From positions 59,999,431 through 60,063,430 of the forward strand of contig NC_092349.1 of the NCBI RefSeq assembly GCF_963676685.1: a stretch of DNA of 64,000 nucleotides. The letters are read 5' to 3'. The DNA comes from Mytilus edulis. Lineage: Eukaryota; Mollusca; Bivalvia; Mytilida; Mytilidae. Below are positions 10,517 through 23,314 of the stretch, one piece after another. The notes below the pieces were generated by a model, which searched no databases, was not told the origin of the DNA, and saw nothing but the letters and a program-made list of their open reading frames with translations. The stretch's first letter is position 1. The number at the start of each line of letters is the position of its first letter. The position numbers and the translations under genes are program-made.

Positions 10517-11750
10517 AATGATGACACAATTTTAAAAGATGTTGAGTGTAAAACCACAAATTATAAAATATATGTAAGTGCGACGCTCATCAGGCATCTT
10601 CGTAGTTGTGCTTATTTGATAGTCTTATAGGCTTCATTAAATTTGTAAGTGTTAAAAAGGAAAAGTCCAACTGATGTTTACCGTTTGTTCTTATTTTGTG
10701 TTTTTATACCACTGTTCCATGTTGGATAGGATTGATGAGCGCCAATTAACATGTTTGTTCTTGACACTAGTGCCTATCCCTGTCGGCAGCCTGTATGTAG
10801 GTTGCGGTCTCTCATGTGTTTGATTTTTGCCGTATCGAAATGCTTTCTTTCTGTACGGTCGTTTCCAAAATAATGGTATTTGCTCAACATGTGCCGTACG
10901 AAAGAGGGCAATGACTCCCATACTAATTTTAAGCTTTATATGTAGTATTTTTTTTTCACATAGAATATGTTAGCTCGTAAATTGAGTGCAGAAAAATTAT
11001 TGCTATGTGTATTTTAAACAACATGGTTATAGCTATATTATTTAAGTGTTTCGAAGGTTTACGAATTGATTTTAAACACAATACATATCTGAAGGTTTCG
11101 ACGATTCACAAGAAAACAGAACAGTCTTGTTGTTAGTTTATTCTTTATTTACATATGATCTATATCTCTTTCCCTTGACCGGGTTTTGAAGAATAAACAT
11201 GTACATAATAAATACGGTATGTTGAAATTGATGGCGAAATTTATTTTGATACAATACTGACAATATTAAAATGTACGAAAATTAAATTTAACATATATAT
11301 GTCCTAGTTTAATAATGTCTATTACATGTAATTGATATAAATAAATTAAGTTGTTTTAAGTTATTTAGTACATATACTTAAATATGCAATAACTATGTAC
11401 TGGCCGATTCCTGGAATCAATAAAAATCACTAGCAATTTTCAATGTACGGAAAATGCGGACCAAAAGGTTGATTGATGTATGTAACCATTCAAATGGTTG
11501 TTTGGTGTTCACTTCGAACCTTAAAAAGGGTTTGAAGTTGCAAAATGGCCTTTGCGCCGACGCGGTCTTACGCAATTATCAATTAATCATTCTAAAACGC
11601 AATGTGTGGTCGTAAAACCCATATCAATCTGACAACGACTTTATCTGTACACCAAAAAATCAAAACAGCATATTATCAGTTTCGACCCGCCTTTACCACG
11701 CAGTAAACCATTCTTTGATCAACTTTCCGTACATTGACTTTGCAATAAGT

Positions 11751-11952
11751 TTAGAAACAGTTAAATGATTCCTGAGATTTGATTTGAGCTACTGGTTCTT
11801 CGTCATATCTCAAACAATATCCCCACCATGATCTTTCTGCACATACAACATCTTTCTTCAGAGTGAAACACTTAGATCCCATTATGTTGAAGTAAATACG
11901 TCCAATGAAACTTGCCATAGGGGAATACGACTGCTTCAAACAGCTCCTGAAT
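11751..11952 (-). CDS. Group III PLA2 exon 2 (C-terminal cysteine-rich part)
   Basis: 202 bp, beginning with the last base of the split lysine codon and continuing FRSCLKQS to NCF-stop. It supplies five cysteines, as expected for the C-terminal disulfides of the family. The 5.2-kb intron separates it from the catalytic core. Confidence 0.92.
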
Positions 11953-14900
11953 CTGAAAAAAATGAAATACAAAAATTATTAAAAAATTTATATGAAAAAA
12001 CTTTGTCTCAGTATGGTAACACGATAGTTAAACCAAAACACCAGCAAACTGACAGAAGTAGTCTCTATATTTTACTTGCGGTAGCACAAACATACCTTAA
12101 TATTTCCAAAAGATATAGGATGCATGTAAAAAAAAATATGGTCGAGTATAGTAACTTCATATATTTGAACCACGGCTATGCATTGAATGCGATAATTAAA
12201 ACTAGCTCTTGCTTTGGCGTGTTTGTTTGACTTGCAAGATTTGCAACTTTGCCTGAAATTAGAAAACGTTCGTAATATTAGACGATTATTCTAAAAGAGT
12301 TTCATTCAACTTTTCCCGTTATCATCTCCCAACTCTAAGTAATGATATACCGGGTTTATTTTTCTGTACAGACGAAAAGCTTGATTATAAATTAATTTAC
12401 TAGTAATTAGAATTAGAAAGATTTTAATTACAATACTGTTCATAAAATAATAGTATAATCAATTAAAATAAAGTTACAAACCGAGGAGAATAAAAAACTA
12501 TTAATCCAAACTTAATTAACAAATGTTTTGTATTGCTTGGTACATATACAAATAAGGTACTGATGTCCAGTACTCGATGAACTTTTAAGGTTCTCAGGAT
12601 CAAAATTAAATTTGATTTATAATGTTGACTTCCTATCAAAACATTGTCAATTAAAATCACATTACAGTCATAAATATATGTCAGATCCAGCATCAAAATA
12701 TTAAACTCGTCTCTTTTTAAATCTGGTGAGTTTGATGCGGTTTTGATTAGAAATAAATGTGAAACGTCCATTTAGCAGTGTTTACTATCAGATAACCTTA
12801 AATTAAACCATTGATTGCTATCATTGTGGCGAAGTACAGAGGGAAACTTGGCTATTCAAACTGGACAGGTTGACTGATATCATTTAATTGCTTTACTAAC
12901 AACTCGTCCACTTCTGAATAAATTCGTTGTTATTTTTTTCTAAGCCTGATCATAAGATAAATGGGATGTAATGACAAAGAGTTGACAGATAGGAAAATTT
13001 AGGAGACAGGAAATTTTAATACGATTAATTTATGTGTTACTAAGTTTTCTGCCTTTCATCATGGCTTCTGCTTCCCCCTCTCTTTTTTTCTGTTAACAAT
13101 GTAAATAATATTATGCGAATTAATGAAGTAGAACATGAACGCCCTTATGCCTCTGGGAAGTTTAACACCCATACTAGTATTTTCTGTGCAGTCCTGTATT
13201 TTAAACATAAAGGGAGAGATATTAGTGGTTTTTAGTCTATTAACAAGGGGTCCTTCATTTGAGTCTGTTTGTTGGTCTTTTTCTTTTTAAGCCAATGCGT
13301 TGCCAGCCTATTTTCGACTTGAGAGTTTGATTGTTCCTCTCTTTTCCAACAATTTTTAGGTTTTTTTTTAGCAGACAAATATAAATCAGACGTTTTCATG
13401 TTTGAATTGGTTCACATTATTTTTATTTCCTGGTCCCTTAATATCTTGCTTTAAAGTATTGATTTCGCTCATAGTTGAATGCCGAATGTGGCTACATCTC
13501 TTTTCATTATTTATATTTGTCATTTATATGTTCAATCCTTTTATGTTTTTAAACATAATAGCAATTACAAAGGAATATAAATACGTTGTCGATTTTTTTC
13601 TTCTTTTTTTTGGTTGTTTGTTTAAACATTTTTTTTTTGGAAAGACCACAGGATGGATTTAAATAAGATATCATTCCCATGTTTGATATTGGTATTCAGT
13701 AAGCGTATTATCTATTTAATATTCCCGTATAAAGATATTCTAGAAGTGGTTAACCTTTAATCTTATGTTACGACCATATAATTACATTTTAATATTGGTT
13801 TATATTTAATGTCTGAAAGAGGAATACTTGTTATACAATGAAAAAGATATTGTAACTCGAACCCTTTTATCATAAACAACGCTCCGGTGATCTTTGAGGT
13901 GCAAAACAATTTTATCCGACAATTGGACATTTATGTAAATTCGTCTGGTGAAATTTGATGTACATATTTCGATTATACATACGAAATGTTTATTTTTGTT
14001 TTTGTGTGGTATTTTTTTTTATAAAACACATGTTATGTGATATCAGAAATTACTACCAATTCGTTTTAAGGAATATATTTATTTTGTTAAAATCTCAATT
14101 ATCTGAACCAGGATGCGAATACTTGTATCAGAAGAAAGCAGAAAAAATATGTCTTTGTTAGAAACATCTTATATTAACAGAGATGTAAAACGAGAACAAG
14201 ATCATTGAATATGAAAAAAAAATACTTGGGTCGCAAAAAAACCCTATCAAATGTTTAACATTAAAACAAAATGTCTGAATAAGGACCGAGGTAATATTTT
14301 TAAACCAATGTTCCAATATACATACTGAACCAATAGCGGGGGAAAATGTAACATTTCCAAGTTATCGACGAATCGAATGTCATCTTCATATACTGGCGAT
14401 GCTGCAACTAAAAACTTATGTACTTATCACAATGACATTTGTAATATGTATATATGTTCAAAAATGCCTCTTAACCTCTTACGGCTTTGAATAGATTTCC
14501 GTAAAATAAATAAGCAGACTGTAAAAGATACACATAATCTTCCAGGCGCAGGACGCTAAATTTTTGTTTATTAATATGTTCTATAGAATTTTATTTACTT
14601 ATTTTTTTCATGGTCAATTATTTAAAAAATGAAATAGTTCAAAGTACATAAATATCACCAAATTGTGATAATTTAGTATTTCTTTTTCCTAATGATGATT
14701 TAATGTGTACACTTTATAATACTACCGTTGTTGAATAAATTCTCACACTTAAGAGGAGTAATTTAACTGTATGAGTACCACTTTGGAACATGTACATAAT
14801 TGTTAAAATTTAATATGTTTAAAAGCAACCTAATGAAATGTAATACGTTTAAAAGCAACTTAATAAAATGTAATTAAAACATTAAAGAAATTGTATTTTA

Positions 14901-17900
14901 TAATGTTTTGGGTTTTTAGATATAAGCACAAATATTAAAAAGAATAATCTAAAAGGTTCATATGACTTCTTTTCATTTTATCCGTTTTCACATAATATTG
15001 TAATTTTTATTTAACAGGTGTTGCAATTTTTTGCACCTGGTTAAAAAGAGATCAAAAGAAACGTGTAATATTGACTTGTTTGCACACGGTACTTCAAACT
15101 TTTTATTTTCTGTCATTTATTGTCAATTCAAATTTTATGTTCAGTATGTGAAACGAATAACAAGTGTTTTATTGGTATATGTTACAAGAACTTTCGAAAG
15201 ACTAACGTCCTGAAGTCCTACTTCAGTCAAAATTCCCAGACAGAGACATTATACTTTTTATTGTTGTCACTACTTATAATTCTAAATATTAATATATATC
15301 ATTTCAAGTTTGACTTTCGCAGACCATTGTAATTAAAGTTTGTTTAAACGCAATCAGAAATATAAGAATTTCGTCATAAACAGCAATAAAGATATGTTTG
15401 ACTCTACTTATCTGTCCCACCTTCTTAAATTTTATTGTCACCTATTTGAATTTTATTCATTTTCAACAAATAAAGGGGTTTTTAAATGTTGCTATGAATA
15501 GCAATTTTTGAACTTCTCACCGCTGGTTCCGTGTAACCGAATTTTTATATTATAAAATTCGTTTGGTCGATGTGTGCCCGTTTTTCCTCAATATTTATAA
15601 CTAGACATTTTCATCCAGCGATTATATTGTAAAATTCGTTTCGTCGACGTGTGCCCGTTTTCCCTCAATTTTTATAACTAAGACATTTCCAGGAAGCGAT
15701 TATATAGTAAAATTCGTTTCGTCGAAATGTGCCCGTTTTCACTCAATACCTATTAACCAGACATTTTCAGCTAGCTGTTATATTGTATAATCGTTTCGTC
15801 GACGTGTGCCCGATTCCCTCAATTTCTATTAACCAGACATTTTCAGCCAGCGGGATATTAAAACTAGATTTATCTTAATTCACTGTCGTGCTGTTTCAAA
15901 GTTATCTTAACATTTACTTGTTTGTTCCAAGATACGATTAAAATTTAATTTTAAGAAAAACTTCGCTCAGTGGATGTAAATAGGCTTAAACAAACCAGAT
16001 TCGGATATGAAATATCTCAAAAATTTTAATTGATGTTTAAGCGACTTATTCTTAAATGAAGAGGTATTTTTGGAAGGAATGCCTTAACATACCCCGAAGT
16101 TATATCATCCCGGGTTAGATTGCCCACGACGATGATAAGCATATTTCGTATGTATTCATTTGATATGATTGCTCAGTGCAAAGTCAGTGTTGCTTTTTTT
16201 TACTTCTGGAAAATTAAATCAACTCGAAAAGGGTGTACATAACTATTTCTTGTCGTCTGTTTTAAATAGAAAATTAATTAGCCTACGACCACCAATATTC
16301 ACATAAAAATGGTTGATTTTGTCAGTCGATATTTAAAAAAAAAATGTATCTCTTATAAAACATTGTTTCAAACACCGGCAAGTAAAACCTAGAAAAAGCA
16401 GCACAAACAAGGTATTGCGCATCGTACAATACATCTTAATACATGTTTCGTTTCTTTTTCCTCATTTAAAACATTTAATATACGGAACCAGACATTGGCA
16501 TTTGCCGTTAACACAGTTTTACATAAATGAAATCAATGCAAAGCATTTGGCTATACATTAGCCTTTTAAGAATGTCCCAATATTTCCCACAGAGTAACAA
16601 AAATAAAGTGGATTTAATACAAATCATTTCAACCTTTCATGATATAGTGTCACTCACAACAGATGGTGTTTAAGCACCTGTTGGACTATAGAAGTTCAGT
16701 AAAAATAAAGGAGGCAAATTCTTGATTTTTAAACAATTAAAGTTTTGAAGATTCTACAGTTGAAACATCAGACGTGTTAAAGAAAATGTAACATGAAACC
16801 AAAACAAAAAAATGTGATTTTAGTGGTGGGGCATGCAGTTTTTATAGAAAAACGCTTCGAAACTTTGTTAGGATGACAAAACCCTAGCTTAGATAACTGC
16901 AGATAACAAACAACGCATGCGAAGCAGGATATTATTCGGGAAATTCCTCCTTTTTCTTTAATCGCACCGATAGTCCTTGTCAGTTGCGGATCAAGGGGTA
17001 TGGGGTTTCTAAGAATGGAACATATAGCTGGACCCCCCTTTTAAAGATGGTCGGAACTGCTCTGCTTGTTAGTTACTCTTCAAATTTGAATTGATAAACA
17101 ATTATACATCGACAACAACTATATACTTACTTGTCATCGCATTCACACTGAAGTATGGCATGAAAACGGTAGTTGAAATAGTTATATTTAGTAGAAAAAC
17201 TAGGAATGAGGTCTGGACAACAATCATGGTCCCTACAGCATACATCAGCATCGCGATCATCTCCTATGTCATCATAATGTAGAGCAGTTTGTCCACGTCC
17301 GCACCATTTTGTGCCAGGAAACATCAAGAATTGGTTAACTATAGCACGCTTCTGTCTGTGGTGTTCTGTATCGGGATTATCCATGTTTCGTCTGCCTCCC
17401 TCTGTAACGTGAGGTAGATTATGGTTTATTTCGTGTTCGTCTCTCGCGCCTCTACCATCCCGACGCATACCATTTTTGACCCGAATGTACTGAAAACTGT
17501 TGTATTGATGATTTTGTTCCAATGTTTCTCTTACAAACTCGTTACACAGTTTCATAGCTTTTTTAATTTTCACAAAACTCCTGAAATCTTTTAATTCTTT
17601 CCGACGATGAAAATGGTGGATGGCAGATGAGCCATTCGAGGCAACACTGTTGTGATATAAATTGAAAGCATCGCCTTCCTCGACTGTTTCTGGCTTGAAA
17701 ATATCATCAGATTCAGAAAATTTCTCGATAAACTGCAGAATTCTTTTAGGTTCTTTGGAATATTCACAATCTTTTATTAATCCATTTTGTAGAAGAAGTT
17801 GAATTAAATCCCGTCCATTCGTCAGCTGACGAAACTTTAACTCATACGAGGAATTCTGAAAAGCCGAAGTTTCAAGCACAAGTATTCCTTTAAAAGCAAT

Positions 17901-18053
17901 CCGTAATTCTAGAAATTCTTTTTTCACTTTAATATTTATTAAATTGTTATTAATATTTTTTTCACGGTCAAAAATTTGGCTTCCGTTCGTAGAAAATATA
18001 AAATACGTTAAAACGGAAATTAAAAATATATTTTGTCGTTTCATTTGCATCAT
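11751..18053 (-). CDS. Secreted group III phospholipase A2, complete, 2 exons
   Basis: Exon 1 is 18053-17131 and exon 2 is 11952-11751 on the minus strand. The donor AA|GTAAGT and acceptor TTTTTTCAG|A join in phase 2, giving 374 aa. Residues about 5-24 form a hydrophobic signal peptide. A long propeptide follows, ending in RQKR (233-236), a furin-type site, so the mature enzyme would start at A237 and be about 138 aa, the usual size for group III enzymes. The calcium loop W250-C-G-x-G254 and active-site block CCRDHDCC (catalytic H276, D277) are intact, and the cysteine-rich tail in exon 2 is complete. It should hydrolyse the sn-2 ester of phospholipids outside the cell, with calcium. Such enzymes include PLA2G3 and venom forms; in a mussel a digestive, lipid-signalling or defence role is as likely as any, and nothing here decides it. 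LYRM9 ends 2 kb away in convergent orientation. Confidence 0.94.
15550..15860. repeat. Tandem repeat, 77-78 bp unit, four copies
   Basis: Units begin AAATTCGTTTCGTCGACGTG near 15555, 15632, 15710 and 15787, then TGCCCGTTTTCCCTCAAT and CAGACATTTTCA. In the PLA2 intron; apart from this array I see nothing definite in 11953-17130. Confidence 0.8.
17131..18053 (-). CDS. Group III PLA2 exon 1 (signal peptide, propeptide, catalytic core)
   Basis: 923 bp: 307 codons plus two bases (AA) of a split lysine codon. It starts MMQMKRQN; the third Met (residue 4) could also be used, as it sits directly before the hydrophobic segment. It contains the RQKR cleavage site and the full calcium-loop and His-Asp active site. 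Confidence 0.93.
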
Positions 18054-18717
18054 TTTTCTACATTTTATATATTTCCAAAGATTTATACTATCTGTGATAC
18101 ATTAACTCCGTCGTTCTCTATCTCTGGATGGGATTCTACGGTTTAAATAGTCGATATCCTATTCACAATAAAACCATACGCTTTGTTACACTCGGGTAGG
18201 TCTGTGGGTTAAGGTAACTGTTAAACACATTATTACTATTATTGTATTTTGTGGTTAATATATTTTCCCCTTATGTGTCTACTTATGACTTCACATTTGA
18301 ATCGGTGACAAATCAGGCAAAATGAATTAAATCCTTGTGTTAAGTAACACCTTAGGTAAAAGGATTATGTGTTAGGAGAAAAACAACGAGACCATTCCTT
18401 AGATGACTTTATAAGCCTTCTAATAAGGTGACGTTACAACTATTAGTTTACATAATGCATTTACGCATATTTTCGTAATTATACTTAGTTTGGGATATAT
18501 TGCTTAGCAAAATGAATACAAATTGTATTTCTTGTTTTACGTTGTTCAACACTTTTCCATTAAAATCGGAATCAACCCGAACTTAAGAATAAGAAAATGT
18601 AATAAAGCAAAGCCGAAAAAAGTAAGACAGAGAAACAAAGTTGTCTGAATTGTACAGCTATCTTTTCACGTTTCCCCATCCCCGTAATTGAGTGGTACAA
18701 TGTTTGTTTAAAAATAG

Positions 18718-19010
18718 ATATAAGAAGATGTAATACGAGTGCCAATGAGACAACTCTCCATCCAAATCTCAATTTGTAAAAGTAAACCATTATAGGTCGA
18801 AGTATGGTCTTCAACACGGAGCCTTGGCTTGCACCGAACAGCAAGCTATTTAGGGCCCAAAATGACTACTGTAAAACCATTCAAACGGGAACCAACGGTC
18901 TACTCTATATAAAAGAAAAACGAGAAACACTTATGAACCACGTGAACAAACGACAACTACCGAACATCGGATTCCTGACTTTGGACAGGTGCAAACAAAC
19001 AGAGCGGTTT
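18718..19010 (+). repeat. Dispersed mussel repeat, near full copy
   Basis: It runs from AGAAGATGTAATACGAGTGC through AATGAGACAACTCTCCATCC, AAACCATTATAGGTC and AGCCTTGGCTTGCACCGAAC to GACAGGTGCAAAC. It is the longest copy of the family in the window. Confidence 0.65.
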
Positions 19011-20190
19011 TAATAGATACCAACCTTCCGAGACCCTTATCTGAAACAATAGTGTAACATCACAGCATAGGAAGACACACTATAAAAGATCAGTTGAAAT
19101 ATCTTAACTCAATCAAAAAGTCCGTTTTCAAATATGTCATGCACATTAAGATCGACGACACTGATAACATTCCACTTGTATTCAAGATTTTAACAGAGAC
19201 TGCATACATACATCTTTTTTGCACTTGGTATATTATAGTTCATTTCCTAATGCATGTGGAGCAAGACTTTGGTTAGCTTGCTTGTTTTCTTTATATATTG
19301 TACAATTGTAATTGGGATAACATCCAATGAAATTTAAATATACTTATATACAGGTTTAACTATCCCACATATATAATGTTTGAAGATATCTATCTTTTAA
19401 AATTACGAAGCTTGAGTAAACATTTATACAAACAAAAGGAGACTGGCAAGTCAACCAAAGTTAAACTCTACAAGCATTAAGAAACTAGCCGTAAAAGTAA
19501 AAAGACGCTTCTTGACATGCTTGTTGCAGGCCGTGTTTCCAAGCCGTCAAAATATATACAAAATGCACTAGTCTTGTATTTGCAGCGTAATTTTTCATCG
19601 TTATCAAAGAAAGTACCAATTAATATTTTATAGCGAACTTATTCTTTCACATTTTGGTTTGAATCGTTTCGTTTCTTACATTGATATGGTTTTCAAGGTA
19701 TTTTGATGTTCAAAACGAAGTACTTACTTTAGTATATCATTACCATTTTATTATAAAACTGTAGTACTATTTCATTAGAGGTAGATGGTAGAAACGAGTT
19801 AATTCTTGACATCGTTACCAGAAGATAGAGAAAAAAAATCACTTACGAGCAAAAACTCATTATTGCACATCAGCTTTACATTTTTTTTTGATTAGCTAGC
19901 TAGCTGAGATAGAAACAAGTATATTAATGCATATTTATAAAAGTATTTTCTCACAGTATGTGAGATCATTTATAGTCCCATAGGAACGTTATGTAGTACA
20001 GTGTTTACCGTCGATAGTTGGGCGTTAGCCGCACTACCCTTGGTGCTTGCTAATGCATAAATTCAGGAACGCCTTTATGTCCTTTATGTTGACATAGACA
20101 ACAGTAACATATTTCAGTGGTCACTTTTCGTTAAAATATTAAATATATTACTGCAAATATTTATTCGTTGACGTGTAATTATACTATTAC

Positions 20191-20352
20191 CAGTGGCGGA
20201 TCGAGAACTTTTCCTAAGGTGGGGCCCGCTGACTGACCTAAAAAGGGGGGGGGGCACTCCAGTCATGCTTCAATGATTCCCTATATAATCAACCAAATTT
20301 TTCCCACAAAAGGGGGGGCCCAGGCCCACCAGGGCCCCCCTGGATCCGCCTA
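20191..20352. mobile_element. hAT-like MITE (CAGTGGCGGATC family)
   Basis: Left end CAGTGGCGGATCGAG, right end reversed TAGGCGGATCCAGGGGGG. Its body aligns with the copy at 4389-4545. ATTAC is found on both flanks. Confidence 0.65.
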
Positions 20353-20755
20353 TGATTACAGCAAATTGTAGCTTCAAACCTCGATAGTATGGTGCCTAAT
20401 ATTTGAAAGTACGACCACATAACGTCTGTTCTCTCTTTTCGGTATACCCACAGTCATATTTTTAACCGCAATTTAAGGTCTTGTTAAGAAACATATTGAA
20501 TTTTTGTTTTTGTCTCACTTTGATCCGGAACATATAAATTGATATAATGTTCCCAGCTTTGACGGAGTAAAACAAGTCTTAGAAACGTTGTTTCCGATAT
20601 TGACGTCGGCGTCATCAATTTATATATTCCGATGATCGGCGAATATGCAAACTTTTCAAATGTCAAGCGTTATGCAGAAAAAAACCACTAGTGTGTTTAT
20701 AGAAAAAAAATTATGGACGAGATAGTTTTAATGATTTTTTTCCCTGATTGATTAA

Positions 20756-21025
20756 TTAATTGCGTCCATTTACTGATTGCGAAAACTCCGGAAGTGACCA
20801 ATTTGAAAATAGCGGGAAGTAAACCATTCCGAGAAAATAAACCGCGATAAACAAAAGATGAAAGGCGATGGTAAACTTGAAAATGTTGCAAACAGAAGTA
20901 AGAATCGTTTGATTGCGAAGCATATCGGTTAGTAGCACATTCCATATCTTATTGAAAATAATCAAGTAAGCAATTGATCCGAAACACAACCAAATTAAGG
21001 AGGATATGAATGGGGGTATACACAA
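20756..21025 (-). other. Unrecognised hydrophobic open frame, 89 codons
   Basis: A minus-strand frame with two or three hydrophobic stretches (SSLIWLCFGSIAYLIIF; FTIAFHLLFIAVYFLGM). No splice signals, homologous motif or neighbouring exon were found. In AT-rich DNA such frames arise by chance, so it is listed only as a possible orphan. Confidence 0.12.
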
Positions 21026-21239
21026 TTGAGAGTAAGGGCAAATGAAAAATATAATGAATAGAGAAAAATGAGCACAAGAAAAAAAGTGTAGAGAATAATA
21101 GGGTGCAAAAGAATAAAGCTTGAATATTATTTTCTAAATTAAAAGAATTAAGTAGGTATTGAAGTACTAATTACTCATATGATGTACAGAATAAACAAAT
21201 CCTATGATTTCAGACAATATTAAGAGTCAAATAATTTTC

Positions 21240-21600
21240 ATGAGAATTTTTAGAATAAATGTAGGTTCAACCCCGCCGCATTCTTTATTTAAGTGCCTGT
21301 CCCAAGTCAAGAGCCTATTATTCAGTAATTTTCGTTTGTTGCTGTTTTACATTGGTTGTTCGTTCATATTTTTGTACATAAATGAGGTCTTAGAAGTTTT
21401 CTCGTTTGAGTTGCTTTGCATTTGTTATTTCGGGGCCTTTTATAGCTAACTATGCGGTATGGGCTTTGCTCATTGTTGAAGGCTGTACGGTGACCCACGG
21501 CTGTTATAAACTTCTGTGTCATTTGGTCTCTTGTTAAGAATTGTCTGAATTCAGGCGGCAATCATACTACATCTTCTTTTTATATTATATTCAAAGATGA
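21240..21600 (+). repeat. Common mussel interspersed repeat, 'cggggccttttatagcta' type
   Basis: It contains TTCGGGGCCTTTTATAGCTA, GCGGTATGGGCTTTGCTCAT, TTGTTGAAGGCTGTACGGTG and a CATACTACATCTTCTTTTTA end. Its CGCCTGTCCCAAGTCA-like start is shared with 5775-5800. Confidence 0.55.
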
Positions 21601-22194
21601 AGAAAAATGCCCTAGAAATTTTAAGAAAACAGAAATTAAAGACCAACAATCTAGACCCTCATAGATATTTATGAATAAATACGGTCCTATAAATTTATTT
21701 TAACACTCGTCGTTATATGATTTCTTTTTTGTCCGATGGGAAATTATTTTCCCGTCGCTTTTATCTTTCAAAACATATGAAATACATTTGCAAGTCCGAT
21801 TTCTGTGTGAAATATAGATTAACGAACGTGATTATCGACACAAACAAACTTCAAACAAACAAAATTAATAAATGTTCCACATGAAATGCTATTTTCCAAT
21901 ATTTTCGTCTACTATATTAAATAAAAATAAACTGATTAAGTTGATTTCGAAAGCTGAATACTTTGATTGTATACAATATATGTTTTCATTGTCACGGATC
22001 TGTATATTTCGCACTAACAAACATGATGAATCGTGGTTTGAGGTCACCACTAAACATCAATAAAGATTCATTGAATAATATCAAATACTCTTTATTAAAA
22101 AACGGAATTGTGTTAATTTAAAAGTTTGCTGGAATAGGTTGTTTGTTTTTTCTTCTTAATTGTTGCATTTTTTGTAATTCCTTTATAAAAATAA

Positions 22195-22745
22195 TAAGGA
22201 GATGTGGTATGACTGTCAAAGGGACAACTATCCACCAAAGTTCAAATGAAGTGAATATAAGCAACTAAAGGCATCCGTACGGCCTTTAACAATGACAATA
22301 CCTGATACTGTATAGTCGACATTAATAATATGAATATAAACTATTTCTAACACCAATTTGAAAGCAGTTCGAGTCACAAAAGACTATCTGGTCAACCTAA
22401 TATCTCCTATGGAATTTCAGAAAAATCGGATTCCCTAAAATATTCTGGAATAGGCCTTTTTTTCTTCTTTTAAATTGTTTGATATTTTATAAGAATAAGG
22501 AGATATGATATGATTGCCAATGAGACAACTACCCACCCAAGTTCAAATGAAGTGGATGTACGCAATTATATATATAGGCAACCGTACAACCTTCGGCAAT
22601 GAAAAAAACCATAGTCGGCTATAATAAGCCTTGAGATGAAAAATATGAATATAAAACATCTCAAAAACCAAAGCAGATCGAGTTAAAAGATTTACCAGGT
22701 CAAATGATCTCCTATGGAGTTTCAGAAAAATCGGATTCCTTAATT
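22195..22745. repeat. Tandem duplication, about 300-bp unit, two copies
   Basis: GGAGATGTGGTATGACTG at 22199 and GGAGATATGATATGATTG at 22499 start two diverged copies. Both end with TCCTATGGAATTTCAGAAAA-like sequence and CGGATTCC. Confidence 0.65.
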
Positions 22746-22869
22746 TGTACTTTCCCCTAAAATAACCATTTCTATGACAGCTTTTTATTTGATCATGAAA
22801 GCTAATATTGATATGTAGAATCTTAACCAGTACAGATAACCATAACAATTCGATTTACAATTAAGACAA

Positions 22870-23230
22870 ACTAAACCGAAATCGTCCCCTTAGAGGAGTT
22901 AGCTCTTGGGTGATGATTTTGCCCCCTTTGTATATTTAATAGAAACTATAATAGATACAGTAGTATGTGTAAAGAAGTAGAAGTGTTCAGCTAAATTAGA
23001 TCTACAAATATGTCAAATAGATCAAAGTCGTCGACTGACCAAAAACAGGAGTTATTGTCCTTGAAGCATGGTGTTTACCGATCTTTACCCTTTTTAGGGG
23101 GTAGTTTTTTTGTATAGACTAAAACTAGTTTAGAGAATCTTTCAGTTACAATTATCCTCAAATAAGATCTACAAGCAAGTCAACATGACCGAAGTCGTCT
23201 TGCTCTTTATAGGATGTCTTACAAGTGAAT
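22870..23230 (+). repeat. Degraded piece of the AGCTCACC Helitron-like element
   Basis: It retains AGATCTACAAATATGTCAA, CAGGAGTTATTGTCCTT and a second AGATCTACAAGCAAGTCAAC, diagnostic of the units at 6521-8360. Confidence 0.5.
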
Positions 23231-23314
23231 GACAATGTTTTACTGCTATTTATGATTATGTCGAAATATATAATAGATAGGCATTAACTACACAGAAAGA
23301 ATGATCACCATATA

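Larger units (their letters stand above)
9793..11750. other. Convergent intergenic region between LYRM9 and PLA2
   Basis: It holds a repeat fragment (9880-10030), one MITE (10356-10516) and an open minus-strand frame at 10691-10921 that I do not recognise. The remainder is AT-rich with nothing I can name. Confidence 0.5.

Noticed and set aside
10345..10630. Glycine/proline-rich overlapping frames
   Set aside because: They arise from the G and C runs in the hAT-like MITE at 10356-10516.
10691..10921. 76-codon minus-strand frame with a basic middle part
   Set aside because: It may be part of an interspersed repeat, but I could not place it in a family, so no function is claimed.
12463..12771. 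102-codon minus-strand frame in the PLA2 intron
   Set aside because: No recognisable domain and no splice context linking it to PLA2.
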